Part shown: in pieces, positions 8,901 through 19,123 of the stretch
Numbering within the stretch: the first letter of the stretch is position 1
How the letters are laid out: each line of letters begins with the position of its first letter
NCBI RefSeq assembly: GCF_023502145.1
Contig: NZ_JAMFLI010000004.1
Span: 186,001-250,000 of the forward strand
DNA from: Craterilacuibacter sp. RT1T
GTDB lineage: Bacteria; Pseudomonadota; Gammaproteobacteria; Burkholderiales; Chromobacteriaceae
Length of the DNA: 64,000 nucleotides
Direction: 5' to 3'
Position numbers and translations under genes: made by a program
The notes under the pieces: generated by a model
Told to the model about the DNA's origin: nothing
Database searches by the model: none
What the model saw: only the letters and a program-made list of their open reading frames with translations

Positions 8901-10874
8901 ATGAGTCTGCTATCGCACCAGCTGGAGCTTCTGTCGCCTGCCAAAACCGCTGAAATAGGTCGCGAGGCCATTTTGCATGGCGCGGACGCGGTGTATATCG
9001 GTGGACCCAGCTTTGGGGCAAGACATAATGCCGGCAATAGTGTGGCTGACATCGCCGAGCTGGTGCAGTTTGCCCATCGTTACCATGCACGCATTTTTGT
9101 TACGCTCAATACCATTTTGCATGAGGCCGAGTTAGAGCCTGCCCGCGCGCTGATCCTCCAGTTATACGATGCCGGCGTCGATGCGCTGATTGTGCAGGAT
9201 ATGGGTATTCTGGAGATGGACTTGCCGCCTATCCAGTTGCATGCCTCGACCCAATGCGATATCCGCGGCGTGGAAAAAGCCCGCTTTCTGTCCGATAGCG
9301 GGTTTTCACAGCTGGTGTTGGCACGCGAGCTGACCATTCCGCAAATACGGCAGATTTCTGCTGCAGTAGGTGGCGGGGCGGCCATCGAGTATTTTATTCA
9401 TGGTGCCTTATGCGTGGCCTTTTCCGGGCAATGCTACATCAGCCATGCCGATAACGGCCGCAGCGCCAATCGTGGTGATTGCTCGCAGTCCTGCCGCCTG
9501 CCTTACACCCTGACCGATGATCAGGGTAGGGTCGTGGCATTCGACAAGCATCTGCTATCGATGAAAGACAATAACCAGAGTGCCAATCTGGAGGCGCTGG
9601 TTGATGCGGGTGTGCGTTCGTTCAAGATAGAAGGGCGCTACAAGGATGTGTCCTACGTCAAAAACATCACCGCGCATTACCGCTTGCTGCTCGACGAAAT
9701 CATCGAACGCCGGCCTGAACTGGCGCGTGCATCCAGCGGCGACAGCGAGATCTTCTTTGCGCCGGATCCGGACAAAACCTTCCATCGCGGTGCGACTGAT
9801 TATTTCGCCACCGGGCGCAAGGTTGATATCGGTGCTTTCGATTCACCCAAGTTTGTCGGTCTGGGCTTGGGTGTCGTCACCAAGGTGGGGCAGGACTGGT
9901 TTGAACTGGAGGCGAAGGAAGAACTGCACAACGGTGACGGCCTGAATTTCATGCAGAAGCGCGAAGTGGTCGGCTTTCACGCCAATACCGTGAAAAAGAT
10001 CGGGCGTGGTGACGAAGGTGAACTCTGGCGGGTCGAGCCACATGATGTTTCCCTGCTTAAGGGCTTGAGGCCGGGGACGGATATCTGTCGCAATCGTGAT
10101 CATGCCTGGGAGCTGGCGCTGCTGAAAAAATCGGCCGAGCGCAAAGTCGGGGTATGGCTCACGCTGAGCGATAACGACAAGGGTTTGTTGTTATCGCTGA
10201 CGGATAGTGACGGTGTTCAGGTGGAAGTTGCTGCCGACATGGCTCTGGAGCCGGCCAAGGATGCTGCGCGTGCAGAGTCGGGCTTGCGCGACAATCTGGG
10301 CAAGCTCGGCAATACCATGTTCTGTGCGCACGATATCGAGCTGAAATTACGCCAGCCATGGTTCGTGCCGAGCGCCACCATTAATGCCTTGCGCCGTGAG
10401 GCGATCGCCAAACTGGAGGCTGCACGCATTGCCGCCTGGCCGCGCCAGCTGCGCAAAGCAGCCGTCGAGCCTCCGGTTGCTTACCCAGAAACAACGCTCA
10501 GCTATCTGGCCAATGTCTACAACCCGCTGGCGTGGCAGTTTTACCGCAAGCATGGGGTTGAAGTCATGGACATGGCTTATGAGGCGCATCAGCAAGAGGG
10601 TGAGGTCAGCCTGATGATCACCAAGCACTGCCTGCGTTACAGCTTCAATCTGTGCCCCAAGCAGGCCAAGGGGGTGAAAGGGGTGATGGGGCAGGTGCGT
10701 GCCGATCCGATGACGCTCAAGTCGGGAAACGAGACCTATACCCTGGTCTTCGATTGCCGTCCGTGCGAGATGCATGTGATGGGTACGATGAAGAAGCATG
10801 TACTGAAAACGCCGCCGCCATCCGATGTGCCGGTTACCATGCCGCTGACTTTTTATCGCCAGCGTCCGCAGTAA
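8901..10874 (+). CDS. rlhA: U32 family protein, probable 23S rRNA hydroxylase RlhA
   Basis: A 657-residue U32 'peptidase' family protein. Its length and C-terminal extension fit RlhA (YdcP), which hydroxylates C2501 of 23S rRNA, better than the ~450-aa TrhP (YegQ). Visible family blocks are ELLSPAKTAEIGREAILHGADAVYIGG, QLHASTQ, the cysteine-rich GALCVAFSGQCYISHADNGRSANRGDCSQSCRLPY (iron-sulfur ligands) and KIEGRYKDVSYVKNI. More paired cysteines appear near the C-terminus (CLRYSFNLC, DCRPCEM). The ATG at 8901 has AAGGA seven bases ahead. A parS palindrome follows two bases after the stop. Confidence 0.85.
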   Translation: MSLLSHQLELLSPAKTAEIGREAILHGADAVYIGGPSFGARHNAGNSVADIAELVQFAHRYHARIFVTLNTILHEAELEPARALILQLYDAGVDALIVQDMGILEMDLPPIQLHASTQCDIRGVEKARFLSDSGFSQLVLARELTIPQIRQISAAVGGGAAIEYFIHGALCVAFSGQCYISHADNGRSANRGDCSQSCRLPYTLTDDQGRVVAFDKHLLSMKDNNQSANLEALVDAGVRSFKIEGRYKDVSYVKNITAHYRLLLDEIIERRPELARASSGDSEIFFAPDPDKTFHRGATDYFATGRKVDIGAFDSPKFVGLGLGVVTKVGQDWFELEAKEELHNGDGLNFMQKREVVGFHANTVKKIGRGDEGELWRVEPHDVSLLKGLRPGTDICRNRDHAWELALLKKSAERKVGVWLTLSDNDKGLLLSLTDSDGVQVEVAADMALEPAKDAARAESGLRDNLGKLGNTMFCAHDIELKLRQPWFVPSATINALRREAIAKLEAARIAAWPRQLRKAAVEPPVAYPETTLSYLANVYNPLAWQFYRKHGVEVMDMAYEAHQQEGEVSLMITKHCLRYSFNLCPKQAKGVKGVMGQVRADPMTLKSGNETYTLVFDCRPCEMHVMGTMKKHVLKTPPPSDVPVTMPLTFYRQRPQ

Positions 10875-10876
10875 GG

Positions 10877-10892
10877 TGTTTCACGTGAAACA
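10877..10892. other. parS site 3
   Basis: Perfect TGTTTCACGTGAAACA palindrome between the rlhA stop and the YkgJ gene, identical to site 1. Confidence 0.9.
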
Positions 10893-10918
10893 CGATCATG
10901 ATATGACAGGAAAACAAA

Positions 10919-11308
10919 GTGTGTGCTGATGTAAACCGGACCGATACCTGGATCAAGTACAAACAGGGATTGTGCGATAGCTGCGTCAGTAGCTGTTGCT
11001 CCATGCCGGTCGAGGTGCGCTTGCCTGATTTGATTCGGATGGGGCTGGCTGATGAGTTCGAGCTGGAAGAGCCGATCAAGGATATTGCCAAGCGTCTGCA
11101 AAAGCAGAAGCTGATCGAGCATTTCAACTTCAAGAACAGCCTGTTTACCTTGTCGCGCCGTGCCAATGGTGATTGCAGCTATCTGGATCAGAAAACGCGT
11201 TTGTGCACGATTTATGATGTGCGGCCCAATACCTGCCGTAAACATCCGCAGGTCGGTCCTAGGCCAGGCTTTTGTGCCTATACCAAAAAAACGACTTTTG
11301 GTGGCTGA
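10919..11308 (+). CDS. YkgJ family cysteine-cluster protein
   Basis: A 129-residue protein with the CxCx(n)CC-type cluster pattern of the YkgJ/UPF0153 family: CDSCVSSCC near residues 19-27, then C86 in GDCSYLD, C96 in RLCTIYDVRPNTCRKHP and a last cysteine in GFCAY. The cysteines are thought to bind zinc or an iron-sulfur cluster; no reaction is established for most members. The start is a GTG at 10919 with AGG about eleven bases ahead. It stands alone between rlhA and tRNA-Leu. Confidence 0.85.
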   Translation: MCADVNRTDTWIKYKQGLCDSCVSSCCSMPVEVRLPDLIRMGLADEFELEEPIKDIAKRLQKQKLIEHFNFKNSLFTLSRRANGDCSYLDQKTRLCTIYDVRPNTCRKHPQVGPRPGFCAYTKKTTFGG

Positions 11309-11403
11309 TCACAGATAAAAGCAGAACTTCCCTTAATCAGGGGCTGAAATTCAGAATGAAAATGTGGTAAAGTCTGCAACCTGACTGCATCTGCTGCAGT
11401 CTG

Positions 11404-11488
11404 GCCCCGGTGGTGAAATTGGTAGACACAAGGGACTTAAAATCCCTCGGCTTCGGCTGTGCCGGTTCGACCCCGGCCCGGGGCACCA
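11404..11488 (+). tRNA. tRNA-Leu (anticodon UAA)
   Basis: An 85-base class II tRNA with the acceptor stem GCCCCGG/CCGGGGC, a long variable arm, the T-loop GGTTCGACCCC and an encoded CCA end. The anticodon loop CTTAAAA between AGGGA and TCCCT gives anticodon TAA (11438-11440), reading UUA codons. Confidence 0.96.
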
Positions 11489-11504
11489 TCCGAATTTATG
11501 TAGC

Positions 11505-11534
11505 AAAAAAGCGCCTGACGGCGCTTTTTGTTTT
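11505..11534 (+). terminator. Terminator after tRNA-Leu
   Basis: Symmetric hairpin AAAAAGCGCC, loop TGAC, GGCGCTTTTT followed by GTTTT. It is the right distance to end the tRNA-Leu transcript and could work in both directions. Confidence 0.85.
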
Positions 11535-11587
11535 ATGGCTGGGCAAGCGCCTATGCTGAATTTTCGTTTCCTCTCTGAAAGCCTGCT

Positions 11588-11914
11588 ATGACCTCGCCCC
11601 AACCTGATAACCCCATGCATGGCATCACGCTGGAAGCGATGCTGAACGAACTGGTTGCGCATTATGGCTGGGAAGATCTCGGGCAGCGCATCAAGATTCG
11701 CTGTTTTACCTTTCAGCCCAGCGTCAAGACCAGCCTGATTTTTCTGCGGCGTACGCCATGGGCGCGTGCCAAGGTTGAGTCGCTGTTTGCCAATATGAAG
11801 GCCAGGCAGGCCAGAGCGGCTGCACCGCGCGCACCCAAGGCCGCGCAAGCGGCAACGCCTGCGGCTGCGGATTCGACGGATACGCGCCCACGTCTGTTTT
11901 CCCGCAAATCCTGA
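11588..11914 (+). CDS. VF530 family (DUF2132) protein
   Basis: A 108-residue protein whose first 70 residues match the VF530/DUF2132 family: [57 protein letters not shown]. Members are small alpha-helical proteins with a proposed DNA-binding fold but no proven function. The last 35 residues are rich in alanine, proline and arginine and look disordered. A MazG-like hydrolase gene follows 12 bases on, so the two are likely co-transcribed. Confidence 0.85.
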   Translation: MTSPQPDNPMHGITLEAMLNELVAHYGWEDLGQRIKIRCFTFQPSVKTSLIFLRRTPWARAKVESLFANMKARQARAAAPRAPKAAQAATPAAADSTDTRPRLFSRKS

Positions 11915-11926
11915 AGCGGAGCGACC

Positions 11927-12265
<339 letters not shown>

Positions 12266-12269
12266 GGCT

Positions 12270-13484
12270 TTACAGGAAGCGCAAGGGGTCCAGCCGCCAT
12301 TTGCTTGGGGACTCGTGGCGTACGATTCTATCGCCGCCTCCCATGCCCAGACTGCGCGACAGATCGACGATTTCCGGCCGGATATGGGTATTGCTCTTGC
12401 TGCTGAAGAAAACCTTAACCTTGGGCGCGGCCAGACTGTTATCGTTCTGTTCGATAACAACCCCCAAGCGGCCACTTTCCAGCATGACCAGCGTACCGAC
12501 CGGATAAATGCCGATACAGCGCATAAATGCCTGCACGAGCTGAGGGTTGAAGTGGAATTTCGACCACTCGTAAATTTTCCGCAGTGCATCGGTTGGTGGC
12601 ATGGCGTTGTGGTAGCAGCGCTCTGAGGTCAGCGCATCGTAGACATCGACAATGGCCGCCATCTGGCCCAGTTGAGAAATCTCGTCTCCCTTGAGGCCGG
12701 CCGGGTAGCCGCTGCCGTCATGCCGTTCGTGATGCTGGGCGGCGACTTCGATGGACTGACTGGAAATACCGTCGGTCGCTTGCAGGATTTGTTTGCTTTC
12801 GACGACATGGCATTTAATGATGCCGAACTCGTCTTCGGTCAGCTTTCCCGGTTTGTTGAGGATGCTGTCCGGAATTTTCATTTTGCCGATATCGTGCAGC
12901 ATGCCGCCTATGCCGGCCAAGTGTATGGTTTGGCTGTCCATCCCCATCGCGTTGCAGAAGCTGATCATCAGCGCACCCACACTGACCGAATGGCGGAAGG
13001 TGTAATCGTCCTTGTTCTTGATGCGGCACAGCGATAGCAGCGCGCCGTTATTGCGCAGGATGGATTGCGTCATCCGCGTCACGGCAGGCTCCATTTTCTC
13101 CAGCTCGACCTGCTGCCCCAAACGTACATCCTGCATGATGTCGAAGACAATTTGGTTGGCTTGCTCATTGATCTGCCTGGCCTGGAACAGTTCGCTATGC
13201 GCTTCCACCTTGCGCGGCAACGCTGGTGTACTGTTGGCAAAGGCAATGATTTCGTTTTCCAGTTGCCGTTTGACTTCATGCACGGTCGGAGCGTGGTTGA
13301 CATCCAGCCCCTTGCTGGTGTCGATATACACCTCATGGATGCCGCTGGCGGCAATTTTTTCGATTGCGTCCGATCTGCGCACCAGAAAGCGTTTGCTTAA
13401 GAAAGGGTGTGACATCCAGTCGCAATTAAGGTCATGGATGTACATGCCCACTCTAAGGTCGGCTACGTTAATACACTTGATCAT
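12270..13484 (-). CDS. HD-GYP domain protein (DUF3391 + HD-GYP)
   Basis: A 404-residue putative cyclic-di-GMP phosphodiesterase. The N-terminal 130 residues form a DUF3391 domain (IKCINVADLRVGMYIHDLNCDWMSHPF). The catalytic domain follows: HSVSVGALM with the first histidine, GMLHDIGKMKIPDSILNKPGKLTEDEF, HHERHDGSGYPAGLKGDEI with the GYP signature, and IVDVYDALTSERCY. All metal ligands and the GYP loop are intact, so activity is likely. There is no membrane segment. It is transcribed alone, tail to tail with the MazG-like gene. Confidence 0.93.
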   Translation of the reverse strand: MIKCINVADLRVGMYIHDLNCDWMSHPFLSKRFLVRRSDAIEKIAASGIHEVYIDTSKGLDVNHAPTVHEVKRQLENEIIAFANSTPALPRKVEAHSELFQARQINEQANQIVFDIMQDVRLGQQVELEKMEPAVTRMTQSILRNNGALLSLCRIKNKDDYTFRHSVSVGALMISFCNAMGMDSQTIHLAGIGGMLHDIGKMKIPDSILNKPGKLTEDEFGIIKCHVVESKQILQATDGISSQSIEVAAQHHERHDGSGYPAGLKGDEISQLGQMAAIVDVYDALTSERCYHNAMPPTDALRKIYEWSKFHFNPQLVQAFMRCIGIYPVGTLVMLESGRLGVVIEQNDNSLAAPKVKVFFSSKSNTHIRPEIVDLSRSLGMGGGDRIVRHESPSKWRLDPLRFL

Positions 13485-13566
13485 ATTGTGCAGAATACAG
13501 AGGAGTGACTCGTAATTTTAATGCAATCAGCAAGTTGTTTGGCATTGTTTGTCTGTGTGAATATAT

Positions 13567-14019
13567 TTATTGCATCCGTTGCCGGGCAAGCCAGCGATCA
13601 AGCTGGCGGGCAAAAGCCTGCCGGTCGGCTTGACTGAGTGTAGCAGGGCCACCGCTCTGGATGCCGCTGGCGCGCAGTGTTTCCATAAAGTCGCGCATGG
13701 TCAGTTGCGCCGCGATGGTTTCCGTGGAGAACGGCTCGCCGCGCCAGTTCAGTGCGGCCGCACCCTTGGCCAGGACCTCGGCCGCCAGTGGAATATCACC
13801 GGTAATCACCAAGTCGCCGCTGTTTACCCTGCGTACGATTTCGTTGTCGGCGACATCGAAGCCCTTGGGAACCTGCAGGGCGCGGATGTGTGGCGAAGAA
13901 GGCACGCTTAACAGCTGGTTGGCGACAAAAGTCGTTTGCATGGCGGTGCGTTCGGCGGCTCGGCACAAGACTTCGCGAATGACCTTGGGGCAGGCGTCGG
14001 CATCAACCCAGATCGGCAT
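13567..14019 (-). CDS. YaiI/YqxD family protein (UPF0178)
   Basis: A 150-residue PIN-like fold protein of the UPF0178 family. Family marks: [16 protein letters not shown] at the start, with the acidic metal-site residues, [43 protein letters not shown] and a conserved C-terminal arginine-rich helix. The fold suggests a nuclease or RNA-binding role, but no function is proven. It lies alone between the HD-GYP gene and a large SNF2 gene. Confidence 0.9.
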   Translation of the reverse strand: MPIWVDADACPKVIREVLCRAAERTAMQTTFVANQLLSVPSSPHIRALQVPKGFDVADNEIVRRVNSGDLVITGDIPLAAEVLAKGAAALNWRGEPFSTETIAAQLTMRDFMETLRASGIQSGGPATLSQADRQAFARQLDRWLARQRMQ

Positions 14020-14108
14020 GGGGGCTCCGCAGCGTGGATAAGTTCATGAGTTTGGTTTTCCTTATACCCGCCGCGGCAGGCAGCGGGTGATGTGATGGTG
14101 GGAGGGCG

Positions 14109-17100
14109 TTAGCCGCGTATCAATGCCAGCAGATCTTCACTGGACGGAACGATGGCGCCCCCACCGTCTTCCAGTATGCCGTCAGCCAGTGCGCGTTTGT
14201 CGTGATGCATGGCGATGATGCTTTGTTCCAGCGTGTCTTCATTGACCAGACGATAGACGGTTACCGGCCGTTGCTGGCCCATACGGTGGGCGCGGCCCAT
14301 GGCCTGGTCTTCGGCAGCCGGGTTCCACCACGGGTCGGCGATAATGACATAGTCGGCGGCAGTCAGGTTAAGGCCGAAACCGCCGGCCTTGAGGCTGATC
14401 AGGAATAGCTCGCCTTCGCCGGCCTGAAATGCCGCTACGCGGCGGTTGCGTTCGGCAACCGGAGTCGAGCCGTCCAGATACTGGTAGGCAATGCCGGCGC
14501 TGTCCAGCGGCTCGCGCAGCAGAGCCAGAAAATCGACAAACTGGCTGAACACCAGCACCTTGTGGCGGTTGGCAAGCAGTTCTTCGGCCAGTTGGGCAAA
14601 GGCCTGTACCTTGGCTCCGGTCAGGCCCAGTTGCGGATTGACCAGGCGCGGGTCGCACGCGGCGCGGCGCAGCTTGGTCAGTTGTGCCAGCATATTCATG
14701 CGTGCCTGCGCACTATGACCCTCGCTCATGCTTTGTTCGGCCTGCTGCAAGGCCTGGCGGCGCAGGGTTTCGTAATGGGCCAGTTCGGCCGCATCGGGTT
14801 TAACCGTCAGAATCAGCTCGGTGCGTGGTGGCAATTCGTCTAGCACCTGTTGCTTGGTACGGCGCAGGATAAAGGGCGCAATCAGGCGGCGCAGCGTACG
14901 CTGGGCTGTGCGGTCGTTTTCCCGCTCGATCGGATTGGCAAAGCGCTCGCCAAAGCGCTTGCTGCTGCCAAGCAACCCCGGGTTGCCGTAGCGCATAATG
15001 GCCCACAATTCGGACAGACGATTTTCGATCGGCGTGCCGGACAGCGCCAGCCTGAAATCGGCCTTAAGTTCGAATACGGCCTGGCTGCGCTTGGCTTGCG
15101 CATTCTTGATGGCTTGCGCCTCATCGACTACCAGTGTGTGCCATGACTTTGCCGCAAAAGTCGCACTGGCCTGCAATAGCAGGGTGTATGACACCAGCAG
15201 CACATCGCCGGCTTGGGCTTTTTCTATCATATCGCTGCGGCCGATGTCGTCGCCCTCGCTATACACGCTGACATTGAGTGCCGGCGCAAAACGCCGTGCT
15301 TCCGCTTGCCAGTTGCCGGTTAGCGAAGTGGGAGCGACCACCAGCGCCGGGCCGTCTTTGGCGCGCGCCAGCAAGACGGCCAGTGCCTGTAGCGTCTTGC
15401 CCAGGCCCATATCGTCGGCCAGGCAGGCACCGAAACCGGCTGCGGCCAGACGCATCATCCATTGATAGCCGTCATGCTGGTAGTCGCGCAGCTCGGCCTG
15501 CAAGCCGCCGGGCAAGGCCGGCTGGCTGTCGCTGGCGGCATTCAGGCGCTGCAAGCGTTCACGGAAGGCCGGGTCCGTAGTGATATCCAGCCCGTCCAGT
15601 GCATGATCCAGCCATTGCATGGCCAGTTGTGGTACGCGCGCTTCGCCCTTGTGAATGTCGGCAACGGTGGCGATTTCAGCCAGCCGCGTGCGCAATTCCT
15701 GTGTCAGCGTCAGATACTGGCCCTCGCCCAGTGCGACAAAGCGGTTTTCTGTTTTGGCAAACTCAAGCAGGGTCGAGAGCGACAGGACCAGTTGCTCGTC
15801 TATGCGGGCTTCACCTTGCAGTGCCAGCCAATCGTGTCCGCTGCTGACGCTGATCTTGAGTGCTGCCGGATGCAGGGTGGCCACGCGTATCGCCTTGCCG
15901 CGCGGCCAGTCTATGCCGGCGATTTGTGGCAGCTGCGGCAATATGGCCAATAGTGCCAGCGCGTCGTCTGGTGCGGTGATCTCCCATTCCTGTGGTGCTT
16001 TTCGCGGTAGCGGGTCCAGCATATCGGCGGCGGCCAGTACTGCATCCCGATGCTTGGCTTCGGTTGTCAGGTCGCGGCTGGCACTGAGCGCCTCGCCGCC
16101 CAGACGGGCAATCAGCTGGGAGCGTCCGTGGCCCGGTATCAGCCGTGGCCCGGCTTCACCCAGTGGCGCCGCGACCAGGCGCAGCACCAGACCCTCATCC
16201 TTGGGCGAGAGTTCGGCGCGCAGGCGCGCATCGGCAACGGTTTCGCGTGCTGCATCAATCTGGTTGCCTTCAACCTGGAAATGACCGGCCAGACCGGTCA
16301 GTGCTTGTTGCAATTCCTCGCGTGCCTGAGCCGGCAGGCTCAGCCCGGTCCCGACCAGTTGTGCGGCACGCTGTTGTTCGGGGGTAAAGCGGATCAGGCG
16401 CGCGCGGGTTGGTGAATCGCGCAGTACGCTAACCAGTCTGAGCGCCTCCTGCTCTTTTTCCTGCGCGGCAGTCAGGTAGAGATTTGGTGTCGGTGGCAGC
16501 GGGCGCATGGCGGGTGTGACCTTGACCTTGAGCTCACCGTTTAGCTCGATGATTTCCAGTTGCGGCATGGCTTCAACCAGCTCAATGTTTTGCCCGGGCG
16601 CATCCGCGAGCTCGACCATGGGATGGCCGACCAGGGCGACGATGGCGCTGGCCAGATCCAGATACAGGGTATTGCCGTAGGCCTTGCGGATGGCGCGGAC
16701 GATGCGCAGGTCTTCTGGCGGCAGCTTTTCGTCCTTGGCCAGCCGCGATAACGGTGCCGCCTTGGGCTTGCCCCAGCCGCGTACGCCCTGTTTTTGTTCA
16801 AGCGGCATGATGGCGCGCACTTCGCCATGGGTGCCAAGCTCAATCTGCCAGATCAGGCGCGTGCTGGTGTCGGTAGTGGCGCTGGCGCTGCTATTGCCCA
16901 GCGCCGTCAGTGCGGCCAGTGTGATGCGCCAACTTTCATTGCGCTGTCCGGCAAAAAACGGACAGGCAATGGATTGTCCATGGCCATGGGCGCGCGCGGC
17001 ATCCAGCTGTTCCACCATCCAGCTAAGGCCGCAGCTCTTGAGCAAAGCATGTAGCAGTGCAATGGCTTCTTTTTCGGCGTCGGTCAAAGAGAGCGTCTTG

Positions 17101-18278
17101 CCCGGCTCCAGCAACCAGACGCGCACCAGCAGCCGCCAGAAATCGACGTCGTGATAGGAATATTGCGAGCTGTGCAGGCTGAAGGAGACGGCTGCAGGCG
17201 GCAACTCGCCCAAACGGATGCGGATGGCGTTGCACAGTACCCCCCAGTGGCTGTCGTTTCCCGGATTTTTGCTGCCGGCTTCGGCAGCACAGAACTTGCG
17301 TGCCAGTTCCAGCTGGGCTGGTGTTTGCTGTGCCATCAGGGATAGCGGATAGAGCCAGGCGATGGTGTCGTGTATCAGCTGTTTGCGCCGGCCGCTGGCT
17401 TTTCGCAACAGAGCCAGACCCTGCTCGAAGCCCTGTTGGGCGCTGGCCCATTGCCCGCGCGTGGCGGCCACGGCCGCACGGGCGCAGGCGATGTAGCCCG
17501 GCCATGTGTTCTGGCTGGCGCTTTGTACCAGGTCGACTTGCTTGATGATGGCCTCTACCTGCTGTGGCTGGCCGGACAAAATGGCGTATTCGATCAGTGC
17601 CTGGGGTAGCGGGCCGGCATGATGGCCCTGATCCAGTAACGCCTGTGCCAGCTGTGGCATTTCGCCATAGCGCTCATCCCATCCCAGCTGCAGGCGCAAT
17701 AGCGCGACCGTGGCCAGATGCGCCTGCATCTGCGGGTGCAGGCGCTTAAACAGAACGGGATCGAAGTCATCCAGCCCCGCCGATTGCAGCAGCGCCTCCC
17801 AATCGTCGATGGTGCGGCACCAGGATTCGAAGCTGAGCATGCGTTGCGGGCTGTGGCCGCTATAGAGTTCCAGTCGCAGCACGCTGACGGCCATTTCCGG
17901 GCTGGAGAAATAAGGCCGCCACATCCGCAAGCTGTGTTGTCCTAGCTCGTGTACATCCAGCAGTGCCTGTTGCAAATTGCGGCTTGGCGCGCTGTCCAGC
18001 ATGTCGAGGTAAGCTGCATTGATGGCCTCGACAGTCATTTGCCAGTAACCCGCGCGATTCGGCAGCTCCTCTACCCAGCCTTGCTCCCGCAATAGCGCGA
18101 GCATTTCCTGCAGCGTATTCATCTTGAAACGCCGGCTCTCGTCATCATTCCAATCAAGACTGGCCAGAAGCTTGTTCAAAGTAGTGCGGGTACAGGGCTG
18201 CCAATACAGGGCCAGCGCGCGCAAAACAGTACGGGCGTTCTGCGGTAGCAAGGCAAGCGCTTCGGACGGAGTCGGCAT
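14109..18278 (-). CDS. Large SNF2-family DEAD/DEAH helicase
   Basis: A 1389-residue protein with a complete SWI2/SNF2 ATPase in its last third: Walker A DDMGLGKT at 955-962, VVAPTSLTGNWQAEA, DEAQ at 1052-1055, LSGTPIENRLSELWAIM, and the helicase C-domain ending GGFGLNLTAADYVIIADPWWNPAAEDQAMGRAHRMGQQRPV. The first ~900 residues show no familiar domain on reading; they begin with a winged-helix-like stretch and look alpha-helical and repeat-like around 200-420. Family members move on DNA or remodel protein-DNA or RNA polymerase complexes; the actual job here is unknown. No methylase, nuclease or other defence gene adjoins it. Confidence 0.9.
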   Translation of the reverse strand: MPTPSEALALLPQNARTVLRALALYWQPCTRTTLNKLLASLDWNDDESRRFKMNTLQEMLALLREQGWVEELPNRAGYWQMTVEAINAAYLDMLDSAPSRNLQQALLDVHELGQHSLRMWRPYFSSPEMAVSVLRLELYSGHSPQRMLSFESWCRTIDDWEALLQSAGLDDFDPVLFKRLHPQMQAHLATVALLRLQLGWDERYGEMPQLAQALLDQGHHAGPLPQALIEYAILSGQPQQVEAIIKQVDLVQSASQNTWPGYIACARAAVAATRGQWASAQQGFEQGLALLRKASGRRKQLIHDTIAWLYPLSLMAQQTPAQLELARKFCAAEAGSKNPGNDSHWGVLCNAIRIRLGELPPAAVSFSLHSSQYSYHDVDFWRLLVRVWLLEPGKTLSLTDAEKEAIALLHALLKSCGLSWMVEQLDAARAHGHGQSIACPFFAGQRNESWRITLAALTALGNSSASATTDTSTRLIWQIELGTHGEVRAIMPLEQKQGVRGWGKPKAAPLSRLAKDEKLPPEDLRIVRAIRKAYGNTLYLDLASAIVALVGHPMVELADAPGQNIELVEAMPQLEIIELNGELKVKVTPAMRPLPPTPNLYLTAAQEKEQEALRLVSVLRDSPTRARLIRFTPEQQRAAQLVGTGLSLPAQAREELQQALTGLAGHFQVEGNQIDAARETVADARLRAELSPKDEGLVLRLVAAPLGEAGPRLIPGHGRSQLIARLGGEALSASRDLTTEAKHRDAVLAAADMLDPLPRKAPQEWEITAPDDALALLAILPQLPQIAGIDWPRGKAIRVATLHPAALKISVSSGHDWLALQGEARIDEQLVLSLSTLLEFAKTENRFVALGEGQYLTLTQELRTRLAEIATVADIHKGEARVPQLAMQWLDHALDGLDITTDPAFRERLQRLNAASDSQPALPGGLQAELRDYQHDGYQWMMRLAAAGFGACLADDMGLGKTLQALAVLLARAKDGPALVVAPTSLTGNWQAEARRFAPALNVSVYSEGDDIGRSDMIEKAQAGDVLLVSYTLLLQASATFAAKSWHTLVVDEAQAIKNAQAKRSQAVFELKADFRLALSGTPIENRLSELWAIMRYGNPGLLGSSKRFGERFANPIERENDRTAQRTLRRLIAPFILRRTKQQVLDELPPRTELILTVKPDAAELAHYETLRRQALQQAEQSMSEGHSAQARMNMLAQLTKLRRAACDPRLVNPQLGLTGAKVQAFAQLAEELLANRHKVLVFSQFVDFLALLREPLDSAGIAYQYLDGSTPVAERNRRVAAFQAGEGELFLISLKAGGFGLNLTAADYVIIADPWWNPAAEDQAMGRAHRMGQQRPVTVYRLVNEDTLEQSIIAMHHDKRALADGILEDGGGAIVPSSEDLLALIRG

Positions 18279-18410
18279 AGTTTGGTAGTGGGTTGGATCG
18301 TGGCGGAAGCAGAGATTCTAGCGCAGAGCATGCTGCAAAGATGCGCTTCAATCAGGAGATGGCAGATGGAGAGCGAGGCGAATATTGCTTTATTTGTATG
18401 ATTACGATGT

Positions 18411-19061
18411 ATGCTTATGGTTTATTTTGTATGGCTGTTTATGTTTAACATCAATGTCTTCCTGTCTGCATTTGCCTTGGCTGCCGGGCAAATTGTCGGC
18501 ATTGGCCCGCAAAACGCCTATGTAATCCGTCAGGGTATTGCCCGTCGTCATATCCTGCCTATCGTCGCGATTTGCATTGTCTGCGATGTGCTGCTGATCA
18601 GCCTGGGTGTGTTGGGCATTGGCACCTTGCTGGCCGCTATTCCGGGATTTATCACCCTTGTTAGCTGGCTGGGTGCCGGGTTTATTGCCTGGCTTGGGTT
18701 GCGCGCTTTGCGCTCGTCTTTATCGCCACAGGCTTCCACGCTGGAGGGCGATATCGTGCATGAGCGGCGCGGTGCTATTCGCAGCGTTTTATTGCTGACA
18801 CTGCTCAACCCCTATGTGTGGCTGGATACCGTGGTGTTGATTGGCGGCTTGTCTGCCGCTTATGGCGAGGCCGGACGACTGTCCTTTATCGGCGGTGCAT
18901 TGCTCGCCTCCATCTTGTGGTTCTCTACGGTAGGATTTCTGGCCGGACGCCTGGCGCCTTATTTTGCCAAGCCAGCCAGCTGGCGCATTTTGGATGGGGT
19001 GATCGCACTGGTGATGTTTGCAACAGCCATTTCCCTATTGCTTAACTTCGGCTTGAAATGA
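18411..19061 (+). CDS. LysE/ArgO family amino-acid exporter
   Basis: Inner-membrane exporter with six predicted helices, related to LysE and ArgO, which expel lysine or arginine. Diagnostic are GQIVGIGPQNAYVIRQGIARRH in helix 1 and LLTLLNPYVWLDTVVLIGG in helix 4. The start is unclear: ATG at 18411, 18417 and 18441 are in frame and none has a clear ribosome site; 18441 (MFNINVFLSAF) gives the usual family length. No LysG/ArgP-type regulator is next to it. Confidence 0.85.
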   Translation: MLMVYFVWLFMFNINVFLSAFALAAGQIVGIGPQNAYVIRQGIARRHILPIVAICIVCDVLLISLGVLGIGTLLAAIPGFITLVSWLGAGFIAWLGLRALRSSLSPQASTLEGDIVHERRGAIRSVLLLTLLNPYVWLDTVVLIGGLSAAYGEAGRLSFIGGALLASILWFSTVGFLAGRLAPYFAKPASWRILDGVIALVMFATAISLLLNFGLK

Positions 19062-19123
19062 CAGCGGATCAGGCATGATCCATACGCTATGATCCTGATC
19101 TACATAACCGAAAAGAGATCGCC

